A stretch of 64,000 nucleotides of DNA from Betaproteobacteria bacterium GR16-43 (lineage in GTDB: Bacteria; Pseudomonadota; Gammaproteobacteria; Burkholderiales; Usitatibacteraceae), in NCBI GenBank assembly GCA_001953215.1, contig CP019169.1:3782001-3846000 (forward strand), given 5' to 3'. Position numbers and translations under genes: made by a program. Under the pieces are notes generated by a model. That model saw only the letters and a list, made by a program, of their open reading frames with translations. It was not told where the DNA came from and searched no databases. Below, in pieces: positions 33,004-44,893 of this stretch; the first letter of the stretch is position 1; each line of letters starts with the position of its first letter.

Positions 33004-35115
33004 TCAGGCCGCCCGCAGCAGTTTGGTACCGGTATCGAGGTGGAACACGGAGACGGCCTGGCTCAAGCCCGATGCCTGTTCGCGCATCGACTCGGCCGCG
33101 GCCGCAGCCTGCTCCACGAGTGCGGCGTTTTGCTGCGTCACCTGGTCCATCTGCGTGATGGCCTGGTTCACCTGCTCGATCCCGGCGCTCTGCTCCTGCG
33201 ACGCCGCGGTGATTTCCGAAATGATGTCGGCCACGCGCTTCACCGACTTCACGACCTCGTCCATCGTGTGGCCGGCGTTCGCCACGAGCTTGGAGCCCGC
33301 GTCGACTTTCTCGACGGAGTTGCCGATCAGGTCCTTGATCTCTTTCGCGGCCTCGGCGCTGCGCTGGGCCAGCGTGCGCACTTCGCCCGCCACGACCGCG
33401 AAGCCGCGGCCTTGCTCGCCGGCGCGGGCCGCTTCGACAGCGGCGTTCAGCGCGAGGATGTTGGTCTGGAACGCGATGCCGTCGATCACCGTGATGATGT
33501 CGGCGATCTTCTTCGCGCTGTCGCTGATGGCGCCCATCGTCTCGACCACTTGCGAGACGACCTGGCCGCCCTGCACCGCCACGCCCGAAGCGGACACGGC
33601 GAGCTGGTTGGCCTGCTTCGCGTTCTCGGCGTTCTGCTTCACGGTCGAGGTGAGCTGTTCCATCGACGCGGCCGTTTCCTGCAGCGACGAGGCCTGCTCT
33701 TCGGTGCGCTGCGAGAGGTCGGCATTGCCCTGGGCGATCTCGCCCGAAGCGGTGCTGATCGATTCCGCGGATTCGCGGATCTGCGAGACGATCTGGCCCA
33801 GCTGGGAGGCGGTCTCGTTCGAGTTGTCCTTCAGCTCGCCGAACGTGCCTTCGTAGTCGGCCGAGATGCGCGCCGTGAGGTCGCCCTTCGCGAGCGCTTC
33901 CAGCGTCCTGGCCACGTCGGACAGGCCCCGGTCGGAGACTTCCATCAGCTCGTTCAGGCCCTCGATCATCTTCTTGAAGTCGTATTCGAAGCGCTCGGCA
34001 TCGCCGCGCGCGGAGAAGTCGCCGTGCGAAGCCGCATCGGTCAACTTCAGGATCTCGCCGTTGATCGCCATGAGGCTCGACTTCACGCCGTCCATGGCTT
34101 CGGTGATCTTCGCCTTCTCGAGCGGCAGGCGGTCCATGTCCACGGACAGGTCGCCGCGGGCGTAGTGGCCGATGACCTCGACCACCTTCATCTTCACCGC
34201 GATGTGGCCGGCGGCAAGCGTGTTCACCTTCTCGGCCATCTGGCGGTAGGCGCCGTCGAATTTCGCCGCGTCGATGCGGAAGCTGATCGCACCTTCGTCA
34301 TGGCGCTGGCCCATCTCGACCTGCGCGTCGTTGAAGCGCTGGAGCGTGCCCACCATCTCGCGCATCGCCGACAGGAGCTGGCCGGTCTCATCCTTCGAGG
34401 CCACCACGATCTCGCGCGAGAGGTCGCCTTTCGACACCGCTTCCGCGGCGGAAACCGCCTCGCGGATCGGACGCACGATGGAACGCGTGATCCACCACGC
34501 GCCGATCGCGGCCAGCAGCAGCGCGATGACCAGGCCGATCGCCGCGACGACGCGGTTGGAGTCGTTCAGGTCCTTCACGGCCTTCGCCTCGCGCACCGCG
34601 GCCTTGTCCTGGTGCGCCGAGAACGTCGCGAGCGCGGACTTGTAGGTCGCGACCGCGGGCTTCAGCTTTTCGTCGTAGTGCTTGCGCGCCTCGGCGAATT
34701 TCGCCCCCTTGGCCATCTCGAGCAGCTTGGTGCGCTCGTCGATGAAGCCCTTGCGCGCGGCCTTCATCTTCTCGAAGAGTTCCTTGCCCGCGGGGCTCAC
34801 CACGAGCACCGTGAGGCGATCCAGCGCCTTCGCGTTCTTCTGGCGGTTGGCCTCGAGGGCCTTGCCGATCTTGTCGAGCAGCGCGTAGTCCTCGCTGATC
34901 AGCAGCTCGCCCACCATCTGCATGTTGTCGTTGGCGTTGTCGGTGATCTCGTTGGCGAGGCTCACCTTCTCGATGGCGTCGCCGAGGCGATCCTGCGCCG
35001 CGTCGATCTGGAAGCTGCCCGCCACCTGCAGGCCCACCACGAGCGTCAATGCCACCACCACGGCGGCGAATCCCGCGGCGAGCCGCAGTCCGATCTTCAT
35101 GTCCTTGAGCTTCAT
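33004..35115 (-). CDS. Methyl-accepting chemotaxis protein (multi-HAMP, MCP 1)
   Basis: 703 aa. Transmembrane helices at about 13-33 and 188-208 bracket a four-helix-bundle type periplasmic domain (contains [20 protein letters not shown]). A HAMP domain and further HAMP-like segments ([33 protein letters not shown]) precede the signalling hairpin ([36 protein letters not shown]). Methylation-helix Q/E pairs are visible around [20 protein letters not shown]. It ends in KLLRAA with no CheR/CheB-binding tail. A second in-frame ATG (MKIGLRL) five codons on also has a good ribosome site. The signalling domain is almost identical in DNA sequence to those of the next three MCPs. Confidence 0.95.
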   Translation of the reverse strand: MKLKDMKIGLRLAAGFAAVVVALTLVVGLQVAGSFQIDAAQDRLGDAIEKVSLANEITDNANDNMQMVGELLISEDYALLDKIGKALEANRQKNAKALDRLTVLVVSPAGKELFEKMKAARKGFIDERTKLLEMAKGAKFAEARKHYDEKLKPAVATYKSALATFSAHQDKAAVREAKAVKDLNDSNRVVAAIGLVIALLLAAIGAWWITRSIVRPIREAVSAAEAVSKGDLSREIVVASKDETGQLLSAMREMVGTLQRFNDAQVEMGQRHDEGAISFRIDAAKFDGAYRQMAEKVNTLAAGHIAVKMKVVEVIGHYARGDLSVDMDRLPLEKAKITEAMDGVKSSLMAINGEILKLTDAASHGDFSARGDAERFEYDFKKMIEGLNELMEVSDRGLSDVARTLEALAKGDLTARISADYEGTFGELKDNSNETASQLGQIVSQIRESAESISTASGEIAQGNADLSQRTEEQASSLQETAASMEQLTSTVKQNAENAKQANQLAVSASGVAVQGGQVVSQVVETMGAISDSAKKIADIITVIDGIAFQTNILALNAAVEAARAGEQGRGFAVVAGEVRTLAQRSAEAAKEIKDLIGNSVEKVDAGSKLVANAGHTMDEVVKSVKRVADIISEITAASQEQSAGIEQVNQAITQMDQVTQQNAALVEQAAAAAESMREQASGLSQAVSVFHLDTGTKLLRAA

Positions 35116-35151
35116 GGCTTCACTCCCTCGGCAAGACGTTGCCCGGGCCGG

Positions 35152-35643
35152 TTACGCGGCCGCGGTCTCGACCAGCGCCATCTCGGCCCCGGTCATCAGC
35201 TTCTCGATGTCGACCAGGATCAGCATGCGGTCGTCCACCGAGCCCAGCCCGGTGATGTACTGCGTGTCCATCGCGCCGCCGAACTCCGGCGCCGGCTTCA
35301 TCTGCGCGGCGGTGAGCGTGAGCACGTCGGAGACGCTGTCCACGACCACGCCCATCACCCGGTTGGCCACGTTCAGGATGATCACGACCGTGAGCTGGTC
35401 GTAGGTCACGTTGCCCAGGTTGAACTTGATGCGCAGGTCGACGATCGGCACGATCGTGCCGCGCAGGTTGATCACGCCCTTGATGAACGCGGGCGAATTC
35501 GCGATGCGCGTCACGGCGTCGTAGCCGCGGATTTCCTTCACCCGCAGGATGTCGATCCCGTACTCTTCCTCGCCCAGCGTGAAGGTGAGGAATTCGTTGG
35601 TCGAGGCCTCGGCGATCGCGCCGATGTTTTCCATCTTTCCCAT
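35152..35643 (-). CDS. cheW: Chemotaxis coupling protein CheW
   Basis: 163 aa, a single CheW domain ([53 protein letters not shown]). It couples MCPs to CheA in the receptor array. The start ATG at 35643 follows AAAGGA. It lies between two MCP genes in the operon, 34 bases after MCP 2. It is the only stand-alone CheW in the window. Confidence 0.97.
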   Translation of the reverse strand: MGKMENIGAIAEASTNEFLTFTLGEEEYGIDILRVKEIRGYDAVTRIANSPAFIKGVINLRGTIVPIVDLRIKFNLGNVTYDQLTVVIILNVANRVMGVVVDSVSDVLTLTAAQMKPAPEFGGAMDTQYITGLGSVDDRMLILVDIEKLMTGAEMALVETAAA

Positions 35644-35677
35644 GATTGATGTCCTTTCGATGTGAGCGGGGCGCGGG

Positions 35678-37930
35678 TCAGAACTCTTTCCAGTCGCCGT
35701 CCTTCTCCACGGCGGGGCGCGAGGCGCGCGCCGGCGGGAGGGCTTTCGCGGACGGCTTCGCCGCGGGCTTCGATGCGCTCTTCACGGCTTTCGGCGCGGA
35801 GAGTTTCGCCACGGACTTCGGTGCGCCCAGCGCTGCCTTGCCGTCGACGCGGAACACCGAAACCGACGTGGTCAGGCTCGAGGCCTGCTCGCGCATCGAC
35901 TCGGCCGCCGCCGCCGCTTGCTCCACCAGGGCCGCGTTCTGCTGCGTCACCTGGTCCATCTGCGTGATCGCCTGGTTCACCTGCTCGATGCCCGCGCTCT
36001 GTTCCTGCGAAGCGGCGGTGATCTCGCTGATGATGTCGGCCACGCGCTTCACCGACTTCACGACTTCGTCCATCGTCTGGCCGGCGTCGTTGACCAGCTT
36101 GGAACCCGCGTCGACCTTCTCGACCGAGTTGCCGATGAGCGACTTGATCTCCTTCGCGGCTTCGGCGGAACGCTGCGCCAGCGTGCGCACTTCGCCCGCG
36201 ACCACCGCGAAGCCGCGGCCCTGCTCGCCGGCGCGCGCGGCTTCCACCGCGGCGTTCAGCGCGAGGATGTTGGTCTGGAACGCGATGCCGTCGATCACCG
36301 TGATGATGTCGGCGATCTTCTTCGCGGATTCCGAAATCGCACCCATCGTCTCGACCACTTGGGACACGACCTGGCCGCCCTGCGTGGCCACACCCGAAGC
36401 GGACACGGCGAGCTGGTTGGCCTGCTTGGCGTTCTCGGCGTTCTGCTTGACCGTCGAGGTGAGTTCTTCCATCGAAGCCGCGGTCTGCTGCAGCGACGAG
36501 GCCTGCTCTTCGGTGCGCTGCGAGAGATCGGCGTTGCCCTGGGCGATTTCACCCGAGGCGGTGCTGATCGACTCGGCGGCTTCACGGATCTGCGCCACGA
36601 TCTGGCCCAGTTGCGAGGCCGTCTCGTTCGAGTTGTCCTTCAGTTCGCCGAACGTGCCCTCGTAGTCGGCATCGATGCGCGCCGTGAGGTCGCCCTTCGC
36701 GATGGAGGCCAGCGTCTTCGCGACGTCGGACAGGCCGCGGTCGGCCACTTCCATCAGGCCGTTCAGGCCTTCGATCATCTTGCGGAAATCGTGCTCGAAA
36801 CGGCCCGCGTCGCCGCGCGCCGTGAAGTCGCCATGCGAGGCGGCGCTCGTGAGCTTGAGGATTTCACCGTTGATGGCGGTGAGGTTGGATTTCACCGTGG
36901 CGATGGCCGCCGTGATCTTGGCGCGCTCGCCCGGCAGCTCGGCCATGTCGCGCACGAGGTTGCCCTGGGCATACTCGCCGACAATCGCCATCGTGTCGTT
37001 CATGACGCGGATGTGGCCGGCGGCGAGTTCGTTCACGCCCTCGGCCATCTCGCGATAGCTGCCTTCGAACTTCGAGGCGTCGATGGTGGCGGCGGTCTCG
37101 CCCGCTTCATGCTTCGCGGCCACGTCCTTCTGCGCCGCGCTGAAAGCGTTCAGCGTGCCGACCATGCCCTTCATGGCTTCCAGCAGCTGGCCGGTCTCGT
37201 CCTTCGAGTTCACTTCGATCTTGCGGCCCAGGTCGCCGTGCGACACGGCACGCGAGACGTCCACCGCAACGCCCAGCGGGCGGGTGATGACGCGGGCGAT
37301 GAACCAGCCCAGCAGCAGCGCCGCGGTGATCGCGAGGCCGGTGCCGACGGAGATGGTGACGACCGCGGAGGCATAGCGGTCATTGGCGGACTTCATGGCC
37401 TTGGCCATGGCGGCTTCGTTGAACGTGATGTCGATCGCGAGCGCCGCGATGAACGCACGGCGATGGTCGCGCGAGGCACCCTGGATGCTGTGGGCCAGCG
37501 CGGCCTTGTCGCCCTTGCGCGCGGCTTCCACGGCCTTTTCATGCTCCGCGAGGTAGGCCTGGGCCGGGGTTTCGACGGCGGCCCAGAGCTTGCGCTCCTC
37601 GTCCGACTCGATCGTCTTCACGTACTCGGCCTTGTGCTTCATGAAGGTCTCGCGGTTTTCCTTCGCGCCGGCGATGAACTCCTCCAGTTCCTTCTCGTCC
37701 TTCGCGTTCAACATCGCGAGCTGGCGCGTGCGCATCTCGAGGAAGTCCGACTTCATCGCGAGCAGCGCGCGAACGGCCGGGACCCAGTTCTCCGAAACAT
37801 CGACGATCTGGGCGTTCAGGTCCTTGAGACGCAGGTAGGCGAAGCCGCCGAGGGCGGCCGTCATCAGGCCGGTCACCAGGAAGGCGATCAGGAGCTTGTG
37901 GGCGATCTTCAGGTTGCGAAACAACTTCAC
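35678..37930 (-). CDS. Methyl-accepting chemotaxis protein (MCP 2) with C-terminal DWKEF tail
   Basis: 750 aa from a GTG at 37930 preceded by AAAGGATGACGCC. Membrane helices at about 12-31 and 190-212 flank a four-helix-bundle sensor ([19 protein letters not shown], then [17 protein letters not shown]). HAMP and HAMP-like segments are followed by the conserved signalling hairpin ([20 protein letters not shown]). After it, a Lys/Ala/Pro-rich linker of about 50 residues ([20 protein letters not shown]) ends in KDGDWKEF. The last five residues DWKEF fit the aromatic-x-x-aromatic CheR/CheB tether. It may therefore serve as a high-abundance receptor that assists adaptation of tail-less MCPs. Confidence 0.95.
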   Translation of the reverse strand: MKLFRNLKIAHKLLIAFLVTGLMTAALGGFAYLRLKDLNAQIVDVSENWVPAVRALLAMKSDFLEMRTRQLAMLNAKDEKELEEFIAGAKENRETFMKHKAEYVKTIESDEERKLWAAVETPAQAYLAEHEKAVEAARKGDKAALAHSIQGASRDHRRAFIAALAIDITFNEAAMAKAMKSANDRYASAVVTISVGTGLAITAALLLGWFIARVITRPLGVAVDVSRAVSHGDLGRKIEVNSKDETGQLLEAMKGMVGTLNAFSAAQKDVAAKHEAGETAATIDASKFEGSYREMAEGVNELAAGHIRVMNDTMAIVGEYAQGNLVRDMAELPGERAKITAAIATVKSNLTAINGEILKLTSAASHGDFTARGDAGRFEHDFRKMIEGLNGLMEVADRGLSDVAKTLASIAKGDLTARIDADYEGTFGELKDNSNETASQLGQIVAQIREAAESISTASGEIAQGNADLSQRTEEQASSLQQTAASMEELTSTVKQNAENAKQANQLAVSASGVATQGGQVVSQVVETMGAISESAKKIADIITVIDGIAFQTNILALNAAVEAARAGEQGRGFAVVAGEVRTLAQRSAEAAKEIKSLIGNSVEKVDAGSKLVNDAGQTMDEVVKSVKRVADIISEITAASQEQSAGIEQVNQAITQMDQVTQQNAALVEQAAAAAESMREQASSLTTSVSVFRVDGKAALGAPKSVAKLSAPKAVKSASKPAAKPSAKALPPARASRPAVEKDGDWKEF

Positions 37931-37955
37931 GGCGTCATCCTTTCGGGGGTTCGAT

Positions 37956-40217
37956 TCAGAATTCTTTCCAGTCGCCGTCGACCACCGCGTTCTTCGACGC
38001 GGGGCGGGTAGCGGCCTTCGCCACCGGCTTCGCGGCCGGCTTCGAGGCGGACTTCGCGACCGACTTCGCCCCGACCGTCCTCGGGGCGGCCAGTTTCGGC
38101 GCGGCCATCGGAGCGGCGAGCTTCGGTTGCGTATCGAGGCGGAAGACGGACACGGCCTGGGCGAGGCCGCCGGCCTGCTCCTGCATCGACTCGGCGGCGG
38201 CGGCGGCCTGCTCCACGAGTGCGGCGTTCTGCTGCGTGACCTGGTCCATCTGCGTGATGGCCTGGTTCACCTGCTCGATGCCGGCGCTCTGCTCGAGCGA
38301 GGCGGCGGTGATCTCGGAAATGATGTCGGCCACGCGCTTCACCGACTTCACGACTTCGTCCATCGTCTGGCCGGCGTCGTTCACGAGCTTGGAGCCCGCG
38401 TCGACCTTCTCGACCGAGTTGCCGATGAGGTCCTTGATTTCCTTCGCGGCCTCGGCGGAACGCTGCGCCAGCGTGCGCACTTCGCCCGCGACGACCGCGA
38501 AACCACGGCCCTGTTCGCCGGCACGAGCCGCTTCGACAGCGGCGTTGAGCGCGAGGATGTTGGTCTGGAACGCGATGCCGTCGATCACCGTGATGATGTC
38601 GGCGATCTTCTTCGCGCTGTCGCTGATCGCACCCATCGTCTCGACCACTTGAGACACGACCTGGCCGCCCTGCGTGGCCACGCTCGAGGCGGACACGGCG
38701 AGCTGGTTGGCCTGCTTCGCGTTCTCGGCGTTCTGCTTCACGGTCGAGGTGAGCTCTTCCATCGACGCGGCCGTCTCCTGCAGCGACGAGGCTTGCTCTT
38801 CCGTGCGCTGCGAGAGGTCGGCATTGCCCTGGGCGATCTCGCCCGAAGCCGTGCGGATGGAATCGGCCGCTTCGCGGATCTGCGAGACGATCTGGCCCAG
38901 CTGCGAAGCCGTCTCGTTCGAGTTGTCCTTCAATTCGCCGAACGTGCCCTCGTAGTCGGCCGAGATGCGCGCCGTGAGGTCGCCCTTCGCGAGCGCTTCC
39001 AGCGTCCTGGCCACATCGGACAGGCCCCGGTCGGAGACTTCCATCAGCTCGTTCAGGCCCTCGATCATCTTCTTGAAGTCGTATTCGAAGCGCTCGGCAT
39101 CGCCGCGCGCCGAGAAGTCGCCGTGCGAAGCCGCATCGGTCAACTTCAGGATCTCGCCGTTGATCGCCGTGAGGCTGGATTTCACGCCGTCCATGGCGTC
39201 GGTGATCTTCGCCTTCTCGCCCGGCAGGCGGTCCATGTCCACCGAGAGGTCGCCCTTCGCGTAGCGGCCGATCACCTCGACCACCTTCATCTTCACCGCG
39301 ATGTGGCCGGCGGCGAGCGAGTTCACCTTCTCGGCCATCTCGCGGTAGGCGCCCTCGAACTTCGAGGCATCGATGCGGAAGCTGATCGCGCCCTCGTCGT
39401 GGCGCTGGCCCATCTCGACCTGCGCGTGGTTGAAGCGCGACAACGTTCCGACCATGCCCTTCATCGCGGAGAGCAGCTGGCTGGTCTCGTCCTTGCCGGA
39501 AACGTCGATCTTGCAGGCGAGGTCGCCGTGCGAGACCGCTTCGGCCGCGCCCACCGCATTGCGGATCGGACGCGTGATCGAACGCGTGATGAACCAGGCC
39601 GCGGCCAGGCCGAACAGCACGGCGAGGGCCACGATGACGAGCGTCGTGTTGCGCGCCGAGTCCATGGTCGACTTGGCTTCGACCTTGGCGCCGGCCATGA
39701 GCTTCTTCTGCAGCGCGCCCATCTCGCCCAGGAGCTTGGTCAGGTCGGAAAGAGCCGTGGAGACTTCACCGTTGACGAGCGCTTCGGCTTCCTTGGCCTT
39801 GCCGGCCTCGGAGAGGGCGCGAACCTGGCCATAGAGCCCGGTCACTTTCGCGTTGCCCGCCTTCATCTTTTCGAGCAGCGCCTTGCCTTCGGGGTTGTAG
39901 ACCAACGCGTCGAGCTTGGCGAACGCCTTGTCGAAGCGCGCGGAGTTCCCCGCCATGCTCTCCACGACCTTCTTGCGGTGCTCGTCGGTGGCCGACATCG
40001 AGAGCTCGTACACCCGGCGCGAATTGGCGCGCGACCAGATCTCCATGTCCATGGAGGCCTCGAGCTTCTCGACGTCCTTCTCGAGGATGCGGGTCGTCTG
40101 CACGTCGATGCTGGCGAGCGAAACGATCGACACGACGCCGAGCACGACGAGGGCCACGATCAGCAGGCCGAAACCTGCGGCGAGCCTGGTTCCAATGCGG
40201 TAGTTTGCGAGATTCAT
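37956..40217 (-). CDS. Methyl-accepting chemotaxis protein (MCP 3) with C-terminal DWKEF tail
   Basis: 753 aa. ATG at 40217 follows GGGGGAGAAGAA. Membrane helices at about 13-35 and 190-210 flank a four-helix-bundle domain ([20 protein letters not shown]). The cytoplasmic part repeats the multi-HAMP plus signalling-hairpin layout of MCP 1 and is nearly the same protein from HAMP onwards. A basic Ala/Lys/Pro linker ([20 protein letters not shown]) ends in VDGDWKEF, again a tether-type pentapeptide. One difference in the hairpin is [10 protein letters not shown] where the others have [10 protein letters not shown]. Confidence 0.95.
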   Translation of the reverse strand: MNLANYRIGTRLAAGFGLLIVALVVLGVVSIVSLASIDVQTTRILEKDVEKLEASMDMEIWSRANSRRVYELSMSATDEHRKKVVESMAGNSARFDKAFAKLDALVYNPEGKALLEKMKAGNAKVTGLYGQVRALSEAGKAKEAEALVNGEVSTALSDLTKLLGEMGALQKKLMAGAKVEAKSTMDSARNTTLVIVALAVLFGLAAAWFITRSITRPIRNAVGAAEAVSHGDLACKIDVSGKDETSQLLSAMKGMVGTLSRFNHAQVEMGQRHDEGAISFRIDASKFEGAYREMAEKVNSLAAGHIAVKMKVVEVIGRYAKGDLSVDMDRLPGEKAKITDAMDGVKSSLTAINGEILKLTDAASHGDFSARGDAERFEYDFKKMIEGLNELMEVSDRGLSDVARTLEALAKGDLTARISADYEGTFGELKDNSNETASQLGQIVSQIREAADSIRTASGEIAQGNADLSQRTEEQASSLQETAASMEELTSTVKQNAENAKQANQLAVSASSVATQGGQVVSQVVETMGAISDSAKKIADIITVIDGIAFQTNILALNAAVEAARAGEQGRGFAVVAGEVRTLAQRSAEAAKEIKDLIGNSVEKVDAGSKLVNDAGQTMDEVVKSVKRVADIISEITAASLEQSAGIEQVNQAITQMDQVTQQNAALVEQAAAAAESMQEQAGGLAQAVSVFRLDTQPKLAAPMAAPKLAAPRTVGAKSVAKSASKPAAKPVAKAATRPASKNAVVDGDWKEF

Positions 40218-40246
40218 TTCTTCTCCCCCGGTATGTGTCCCGCGCC

Positions 40247-42892
40247 TCAGTGCGCGCGGGTATCGATCTGGAACACGCTCACCGCCTGGGTCAGGCCCGT
40301 GGCTTGTTCGCGCATGGATTCCGCGGCGGCGGCTGCCTGCTCCACCAGTGCGGCGTTCTGTTGCGTCACCTGGTCCATCTGCGTGATGGCCTGGTTCACC
40401 TGTTCGATGCCCGCGCTCTGCTCCTGCGAAGCCGCGGTGATCTCCGAAATGATGTCGGCCACGCGCTTCACCGACTTCACCACTTCGTCCATCGTCTGGC
40501 CGGCGTTCGCCACGAGCTTCGAGCCCGCGTCGACCTGCGCCACCGAACCGCCGATGAGGTCCTTGATTTCCTTGGCCGCCTCGGCCGAGCGCTGCGCCAG
40601 CGTGCGCACTTCGCCCGCGACCACCGCGAAGCCGCGGCCCTGTTCGCCGGCGCGGGCGGCTTCGACCGCCGCATTCAGCGCGAGGATGTTGGTCTGGAAC
40701 GCGATGCCGTCGATCGTGCCGATGATGTCGGCGATCTTCTTCGCCGAATCGGAGATGGCGCCCATGGTCTCGACCACTTGCGTGACGACCTGGCCGCCTT
40801 GCGTGGCCACGCCCGAGGCGGACACCGCGAGCTGGTTGGCCTGCTTCGCGTTCTCGGCGTTCTGCTTGACCGTCGAGGTGAGCTGCTCCATCGACGCGGC
40901 GGTTTCCTGCAGCGACGAGGCCTGCTCTTCGGTGCGCTGCGAAAGATCCGCGTTGCCCTGGGCGATCTCGCCCGAGGAAGTGCCGATGGAATCGGCCGAT
41001 CCCTTGATCTGTCCCACGATCGACTGCAGGTGCGCGACGGTCGCGTTGGCGTCGTCCTTCAGCTTGCCGAGCGTGCCCTGGAACGGCTTGTCGATGGTCT
41101 GCGTGAGGTCGCCCTTCGCGAGCGCGCCCAGGACGCGAACCACTTCGTTCATGCCCGAAGAGGTCGTCTCGAGCAGTCCGTTCAGCGTGCCGGCGAGCTG
41201 CTTGAAGAAGCCCTCCTTGCCGGCCATCGAGACGCGCTGCGTGAAGTCGCCGCGGGCCGCGGCTTCGACGATGCCGCCGATCTCGCGCTCCGAATCGAGC
41301 TGCTCGGTGCGGTCGACCCACTGGCCCACCGTGCCCAGCTTCGCGCCGTCGGGCAGGCGCACCGGCGAGGTCGTGACGTCGTACACGCGCCCGCCGAGGG
41401 TGAGCCTCGTGACCACGGTGTCCTCGAGCGCCTTCAGGCGCGCGATCGCGGCTTCCGGATCCTTGTAGAACACGCCCACGGACCCTCCGAGGACTTTCGC
41501 CGCCTCGAAGTGCGGGACTTCCTTGCGGAAGGCGGCCTCGTCGCGCGTCAGGATGCCCTGCAGCGCGGCATTCAGGTAGACCACGGTCCCTTCGTTGTCC
41601 GCGATGCGAACCGGCATCACGGAGCCGTCGAGGGCTCGCTTCACGCGCGTGCTCTCCTCCAGCGAACGGCGGTCGGATTCATTGCGCTCGCGCAGGCTCG
41701 ACTGCATGGCGGCCAGCGAGGTGGCGAGGCGGCCGACTTCGTCGCCGCGCCCGGTCTCGATCGCATTGTCGTAGCGGCCCGCGCCGATGGCCTCGAACGT
41801 GGTCACGGTGCGCGCGAGCGGCTTGGACACCCAGGCGCGCAGCGCGAAGAACGTGATGACGTTCATCAGCAGCAGGATCAGCGCGGCAGCCACGCCGACG
41901 ATGATCGTGAGCTGGATCGCCTCGGCGGTGAACTCCTCGACGTAGGTCGAGGAGTTGATCAGCCAGTTCCAGCCGGGATACGTCGCCAGCACGCCGACCT
42001 TCGCGCGCGGCGCGGTCTCGCCCAGCTCCTTGTTCATCCACGGGTAGAAGATGCTGCCCTTGCCCTGGTCGAGCATCTCCTTGATGATCTCGCGCCCGCT
42101 CGCGTCCTTCGCGGCGAGCATGTTCTTGCCCTGGGCCGCCGGGTGCACGATGAAATCGCCGCGCGTGGCGGGCGCGTTGTCGATGATGGTCACGTAGCCG
42201 GTGTTGCCGACCTTGATGGTCTTGATGCGATCGCCCAGCGCCTTGATGCCCTCGGCGAAGTCCAGGCCGATGTAGAGGATGCCGACCACCTTGCCGTCCG
42301 CGTCCTTCACGGGGCGGTAGCCGGTCATGTAGTCACGGCCGAAGAGCTTGGTCTTGCCGATCCACTCCTTGCCCTCGATCATCGAGGCGTACGCCGGGTG
42401 CGCCTTGCCGAGGAACGTGCCCATGGCCCGGTCGCCGTTTTCCTTCTTGAGGCTGGTGGCCACGCGGAAGAAGTCGTCGCCGATGCGCACGAACACCGTG
42501 GCGTTGGCGCCCGTGACGCCGGTGAACCGGTCGATCTCGTCCAGGTTCAGGTTCAGGACCTTGTCGCCGCTCTTGAACGCCGGGGCGTCGGTCGTGCCGA
42601 TCTTCCCCACCTTCTTCTCGTCGATCGCGTACGGGCCGGGGAATTGGTGCGCGAACGTGGAGGTGAGGCGCGCGGCGGCCTGGCGCAGGCTCGTGTCGTA
42701 CACGGCGACCATGTCGACCACGCGGGCGTTCAACCGCTCGATCTCGCCGATCGAGCGCTTCTCCAGCCACGTGGAAGCGGCCTGGTAGATCCCGGCCAGC
42801 ACGAAGCCGAACAGCACGAGGCTCACCAGCGCTTGCGCGGCGACGAGGCGTGGCCCGATCGGCCAATCCTTCCAGCGAAACACTTGCTTCAA
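40247..42892 (-). CDS. Methyl-accepting chemotaxis protein (MCP 4), Cache sensor plus PAS
   Basis: 881 aa from a TTG at 42892 with AAGGAG nine bases upstream; a GTG three codons later is less well placed. Membrane helices at about 20-42 and 315-335 enclose a large Cache_3/Cache_2-type sensor ([60 protein letters not shown]). HAMP is followed by a PAS-like domain ([38 protein letters not shown]), a second HAMP segment and the signalling hairpin. The Cache fold often binds small organic acids or amino acids; the ligand is unknown. The protein ends FQIDTRAH with no tether tail. The hairpin differs from the others near [11 protein letters not shown] and [12 protein letters not shown]. Confidence 0.95.
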   Translation of the reverse strand: MKQVFRWKDWPIGPRLVAAQALVSLVLFGFVLAGIYQAASTWLEKRSIGEIERLNARVVDMVAVYDTSLRQAAARLTSTFAHQFPGPYAIDEKKVGKIGTTDAPAFKSGDKVLNLNLDEIDRFTGVTGANATVFVRIGDDFFRVATSLKKENGDRAMGTFLGKAHPAYASMIEGKEWIGKTKLFGRDYMTGYRPVKDADGKVVGILYIGLDFAEGIKALGDRIKTIKVGNTGYVTIIDNAPATRGDFIVHPAAQGKNMLAAKDASGREIIKEMLDQGKGSIFYPWMNKELGETAPRAKVGVLATYPGWNWLINSSTYVEEFTAEAIQLTIIVGVAAALILLLMNVITFFALRAWVSKPLARTVTTFEAIGAGRYDNAIETGRGDEVGRLATSLAAMQSSLRERNESDRRSLEESTRVKRALDGSVMPVRIADNEGTVVYLNAALQGILTRDEAAFRKEVPHFEAAKVLGGSVGVFYKDPEAAIARLKALEDTVVTRLTLGGRVYDVTTSPVRLPDGAKLGTVGQWVDRTEQLDSEREIGGIVEAAARGDFTQRVSMAGKEGFFKQLAGTLNGLLETTSSGMNEVVRVLGALAKGDLTQTIDKPFQGTLGKLKDDANATVAHLQSIVGQIKGSADSIGTSSGEIAQGNADLSQRTEEQASSLQETAASMEQLTSTVKQNAENAKQANQLAVSASGVATQGGQVVTQVVETMGAISDSAKKIADIIGTIDGIAFQTNILALNAAVEAARAGEQGRGFAVVAGEVRTLAQRSAEAAKEIKDLIGGSVAQVDAGSKLVANAGQTMDEVVKSVKRVADIISEITAASQEQSAGIEQVNQAITQMDQVTQQNAALVEQAAAAAESMREQATGLTQAVSVFQIDTRAH

Positions 42893-42913
42893 GGCGACAG
42901 CTCCTTCGAGGGT

Positions 42914-44893
42914 TCAGTGGCGCGCGAGCTTGACGGCCGCGGCGACATCGACGATCAGCGCCACCGTGCCGTCGCCGAGGATCGTGGCCCCCGAGACGCC
43001 CGGTACGCGCTTGTAGTTGGATTCGAGGCTCTTCACGACCACCTGCTGCTGGCCGACCAGCTCGTCGACGAAGAGCGCGGTCTTCACGCCGTCGACTTCG
43101 ATGATGACGAGCACCGGGATGCGGGAGGTGTCGCGCGTGGCGCCGAGCGCCTCGGCGAGGTCCACCACCGGCAGGAATTCGTTGCGCACTTCGACCACGT
43201 TGCCCTGCCCGCTCACGCCGCGGATGTCCTTGGCGCCCGGACGCAGCAGCTCGACCACGCTGTTCAGCGGGATGATGCAGGTCTCGCCGCCGACGGTGAC
43301 GGCCATGCCGTCCATGATCGCCAGCGTGAGCGGCAGGCGCACGGTGATGCGCGTGCCGTGGCCGAGCGCGGAGGAGATCTCCACCGAGCCGCCGAGCGAC
43401 TGGATGTTCCGGCGCACCACGTCCATGCCCACGCCGCGGCCGGAAACGTCGGTGACCTTCTCCGCCGTCGAGAAGCCCGGCTCGAAGATCAGGTTGAAAG
43501 CCTCGGCATCGCTCATGGCGTCGGAGGCCTCGAGGCCCCGCTCCTTCGCCTTCGCGATCAGCTTCGCGCGATCGAGGCCGCGGCCGTCGTCGGCCACCTC
43601 GATCACGATGTGGCCGCCCTGATGGCGCGCCGAAAGGGTGACGGTGCCCTGCTCGGGCTTGCCCGCGGCGACTCGCGCCTCGGGAGTCTCGATGCCGTGG
43701 TCGACGGAGTTCCTCACGAGGTGGGTCATCGGGTCGGCGATCTTCTCGATCACGCCCTTGTCCAGCTCGGTGGATTCGCCCACGGTCTTCAGTTCGACCT
43801 GCTTCGCGAGCTTGCCCGCGAGGTCGCGCACCATGCGCGGGAAGCGGTTGAACACGAACGACATCGGCAGCATCCGGATCGACATCACGGATTCCTGCAG
43901 GTCGCGCGTGTTGCGCTCGAGGTCGCCCATGCCGTTGGCGAGGGTGCGGCCCTGCACGCTGCCCAGCTTCGCGACCTTCTGGGCGAGCATGGCCTGCGTG
44001 ATCACGAGCTCGCCCACGAGGTTGATCATCTGGTCGACCTTGGGAACGGAGACGCGGATCGACGAGCTGTCGCCCTGCGCGGGCACGAGATGCTTGTCGT
44101 GGCCGCGACGGCCCACGACGCCGCCGTTGAAATCGGGTTGGTCGGACGCGCGGCGGCCGGGGTTCAGCGCCGCATCGTGCGCCGGGGTGTTCTCGGGCTT
44201 GCCGGGGGCGCCGTCGAAGAAGCCGAAGCCGTCGTCCTTCTTGGCCTCCACGGGCTGGCCCGGGGCATCGTCGAAGAAGCCGAAGCCGTCGTCGCTACTC
44301 CCCCTCCCTTGGGAGGGGGTTGGGGGGAGGGTCTCCTTCGCCGAGCCGTCGTCGATCACGATGGAGTCGGAGGCGGCCACGAACGCGAGCGAGTCGCGGA
44401 TGCCGAGCAGGACCTTCTCGAGGTCGGCGTTGGCATCGGGCGTGAATTCAATGCGGACGCGGCGGGCCTTGGGCGCGGCCGCATCACCGGTGGTGAGCGA
44501 CTTCAGGCGCGCGACCACGTCGGTGGGATCGATGGATTCGGTGGACTCGCCGCGATGCTTGGCGAGTTGCGAGGCGAGCACGTCGCCGGCCGCGAGGAAT
44601 GCATCGACCATCTCGGGCTTCAGCGCGAGTTCGTGCTTGCGGATGCGATCGAGCAGCGTCTCCAGCTCGTGCGTGACGGCCGCGATGTCGGCGAAGCCGA
44701 ACGTCGCCGCCCCGCCCTTCACGGAATGCGCGGCCCGGAAGATCGCGTTCAGCGACTCGTCGTCGGGATTGCCGACGTCGATCGTGAGCAGCAGCCTTTC
44801 CAGCTCGGCCAGGTGCTCGCCCGCTTCGTCGAAGAAGACGCGCGCGAACTGCGAGAGATCGATGGGCGCGTCGGCCCCGGCGTGGGTTTGCAT
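42914..44893 (-). CDS. cheA: Chemotaxis histidine kinase CheA
   Basis: 659 aa. Hpt domain with phosphorylated His56 (AAHSVKGGAATFGFA), dimerisation domain (SIRVSVPKVDQMINLVGELV), ATPase with NSVDHGIETPEAR, VADDGRGLDRAK, FEPGFSTAEKVTDVSGRGVG and a C-terminal CheW-like domain (VGGETCIIPLNSVVELLRPG). The P2 region is short or absent. The Hpt-P3 linker contains a duplicated FGFFD(D/G)APG(Q/K)P motif, next to a segment (TLPPTPSQGRGSS) encoded by a palindromic repeat. ATG overlaps the cheY stop as TGATG. Mutation-free catalytic boxes indicate an active kinase that phosphorylates CheY and CheB. Confidence 0.97.
   Translation of the reverse strand: MQTHAGADAPIDLSQFARVFFDEAGEHLAELERLLLTIDVGNPDDESLNAIFRAAHSVKGGAATFGFADIAAVTHELETLLDRIRKHELALKPEMVDAFLAAGDVLASQLAKHRGESTESIDPTDVVARLKSLTTGDAAAPKARRVRIEFTPDANADLEKVLLGIRDSLAFVAASDSIVIDDGSAKETLPPTPSQGRGSSDDGFGFFDDAPGQPVEAKKDDGFGFFDGAPGKPENTPAHDAALNPGRRASDQPDFNGGVVGRRGHDKHLVPAQGDSSSIRVSVPKVDQMINLVGELVITQAMLAQKVAKLGSVQGRTLANGMGDLERNTRDLQESVMSIRMLPMSFVFNRFPRMVRDLAGKLAKQVELKTVGESTELDKGVIEKIADPMTHLVRNSVDHGIETPEARVAAGKPEQGTVTLSARHQGGHIVIEVADDGRGLDRAKLIAKAKERGLEASDAMSDAEAFNLIFEPGFSTAEKVTDVSGRGVGMDVVRRNIQSLGGSVEISSALGHGTRITVRLPLTLAIMDGMAVTVGGETCIIPLNSVVELLRPGAKDIRGVSGQGNVVEVRNEFLPVVDLAEALGATRDTSRIPVLVIIEVDGVKTALFVDELVGQQQVVVKSLESNYKRVPGVSGATILGDGTVALIVDVAAAVKLARH
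44301..44318. repeat. Palindromic repeat inserted in frame within cheA
   Basis: CCCCTCCC-TT-GGGAGGGG lies within cheA and is translated as part of PTPSQGRGS. Its wider context on the minus strand (ACCCTCCCCCCAACCCCCTC, then CCAAGGGAGGGGGAGT) matches the intergenic palindrome at 56465-56484 between flgE and flgF. It looks like a copy of a small dispersed repeat that entered a linker without breaking the frame. Confidence 0.7.
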
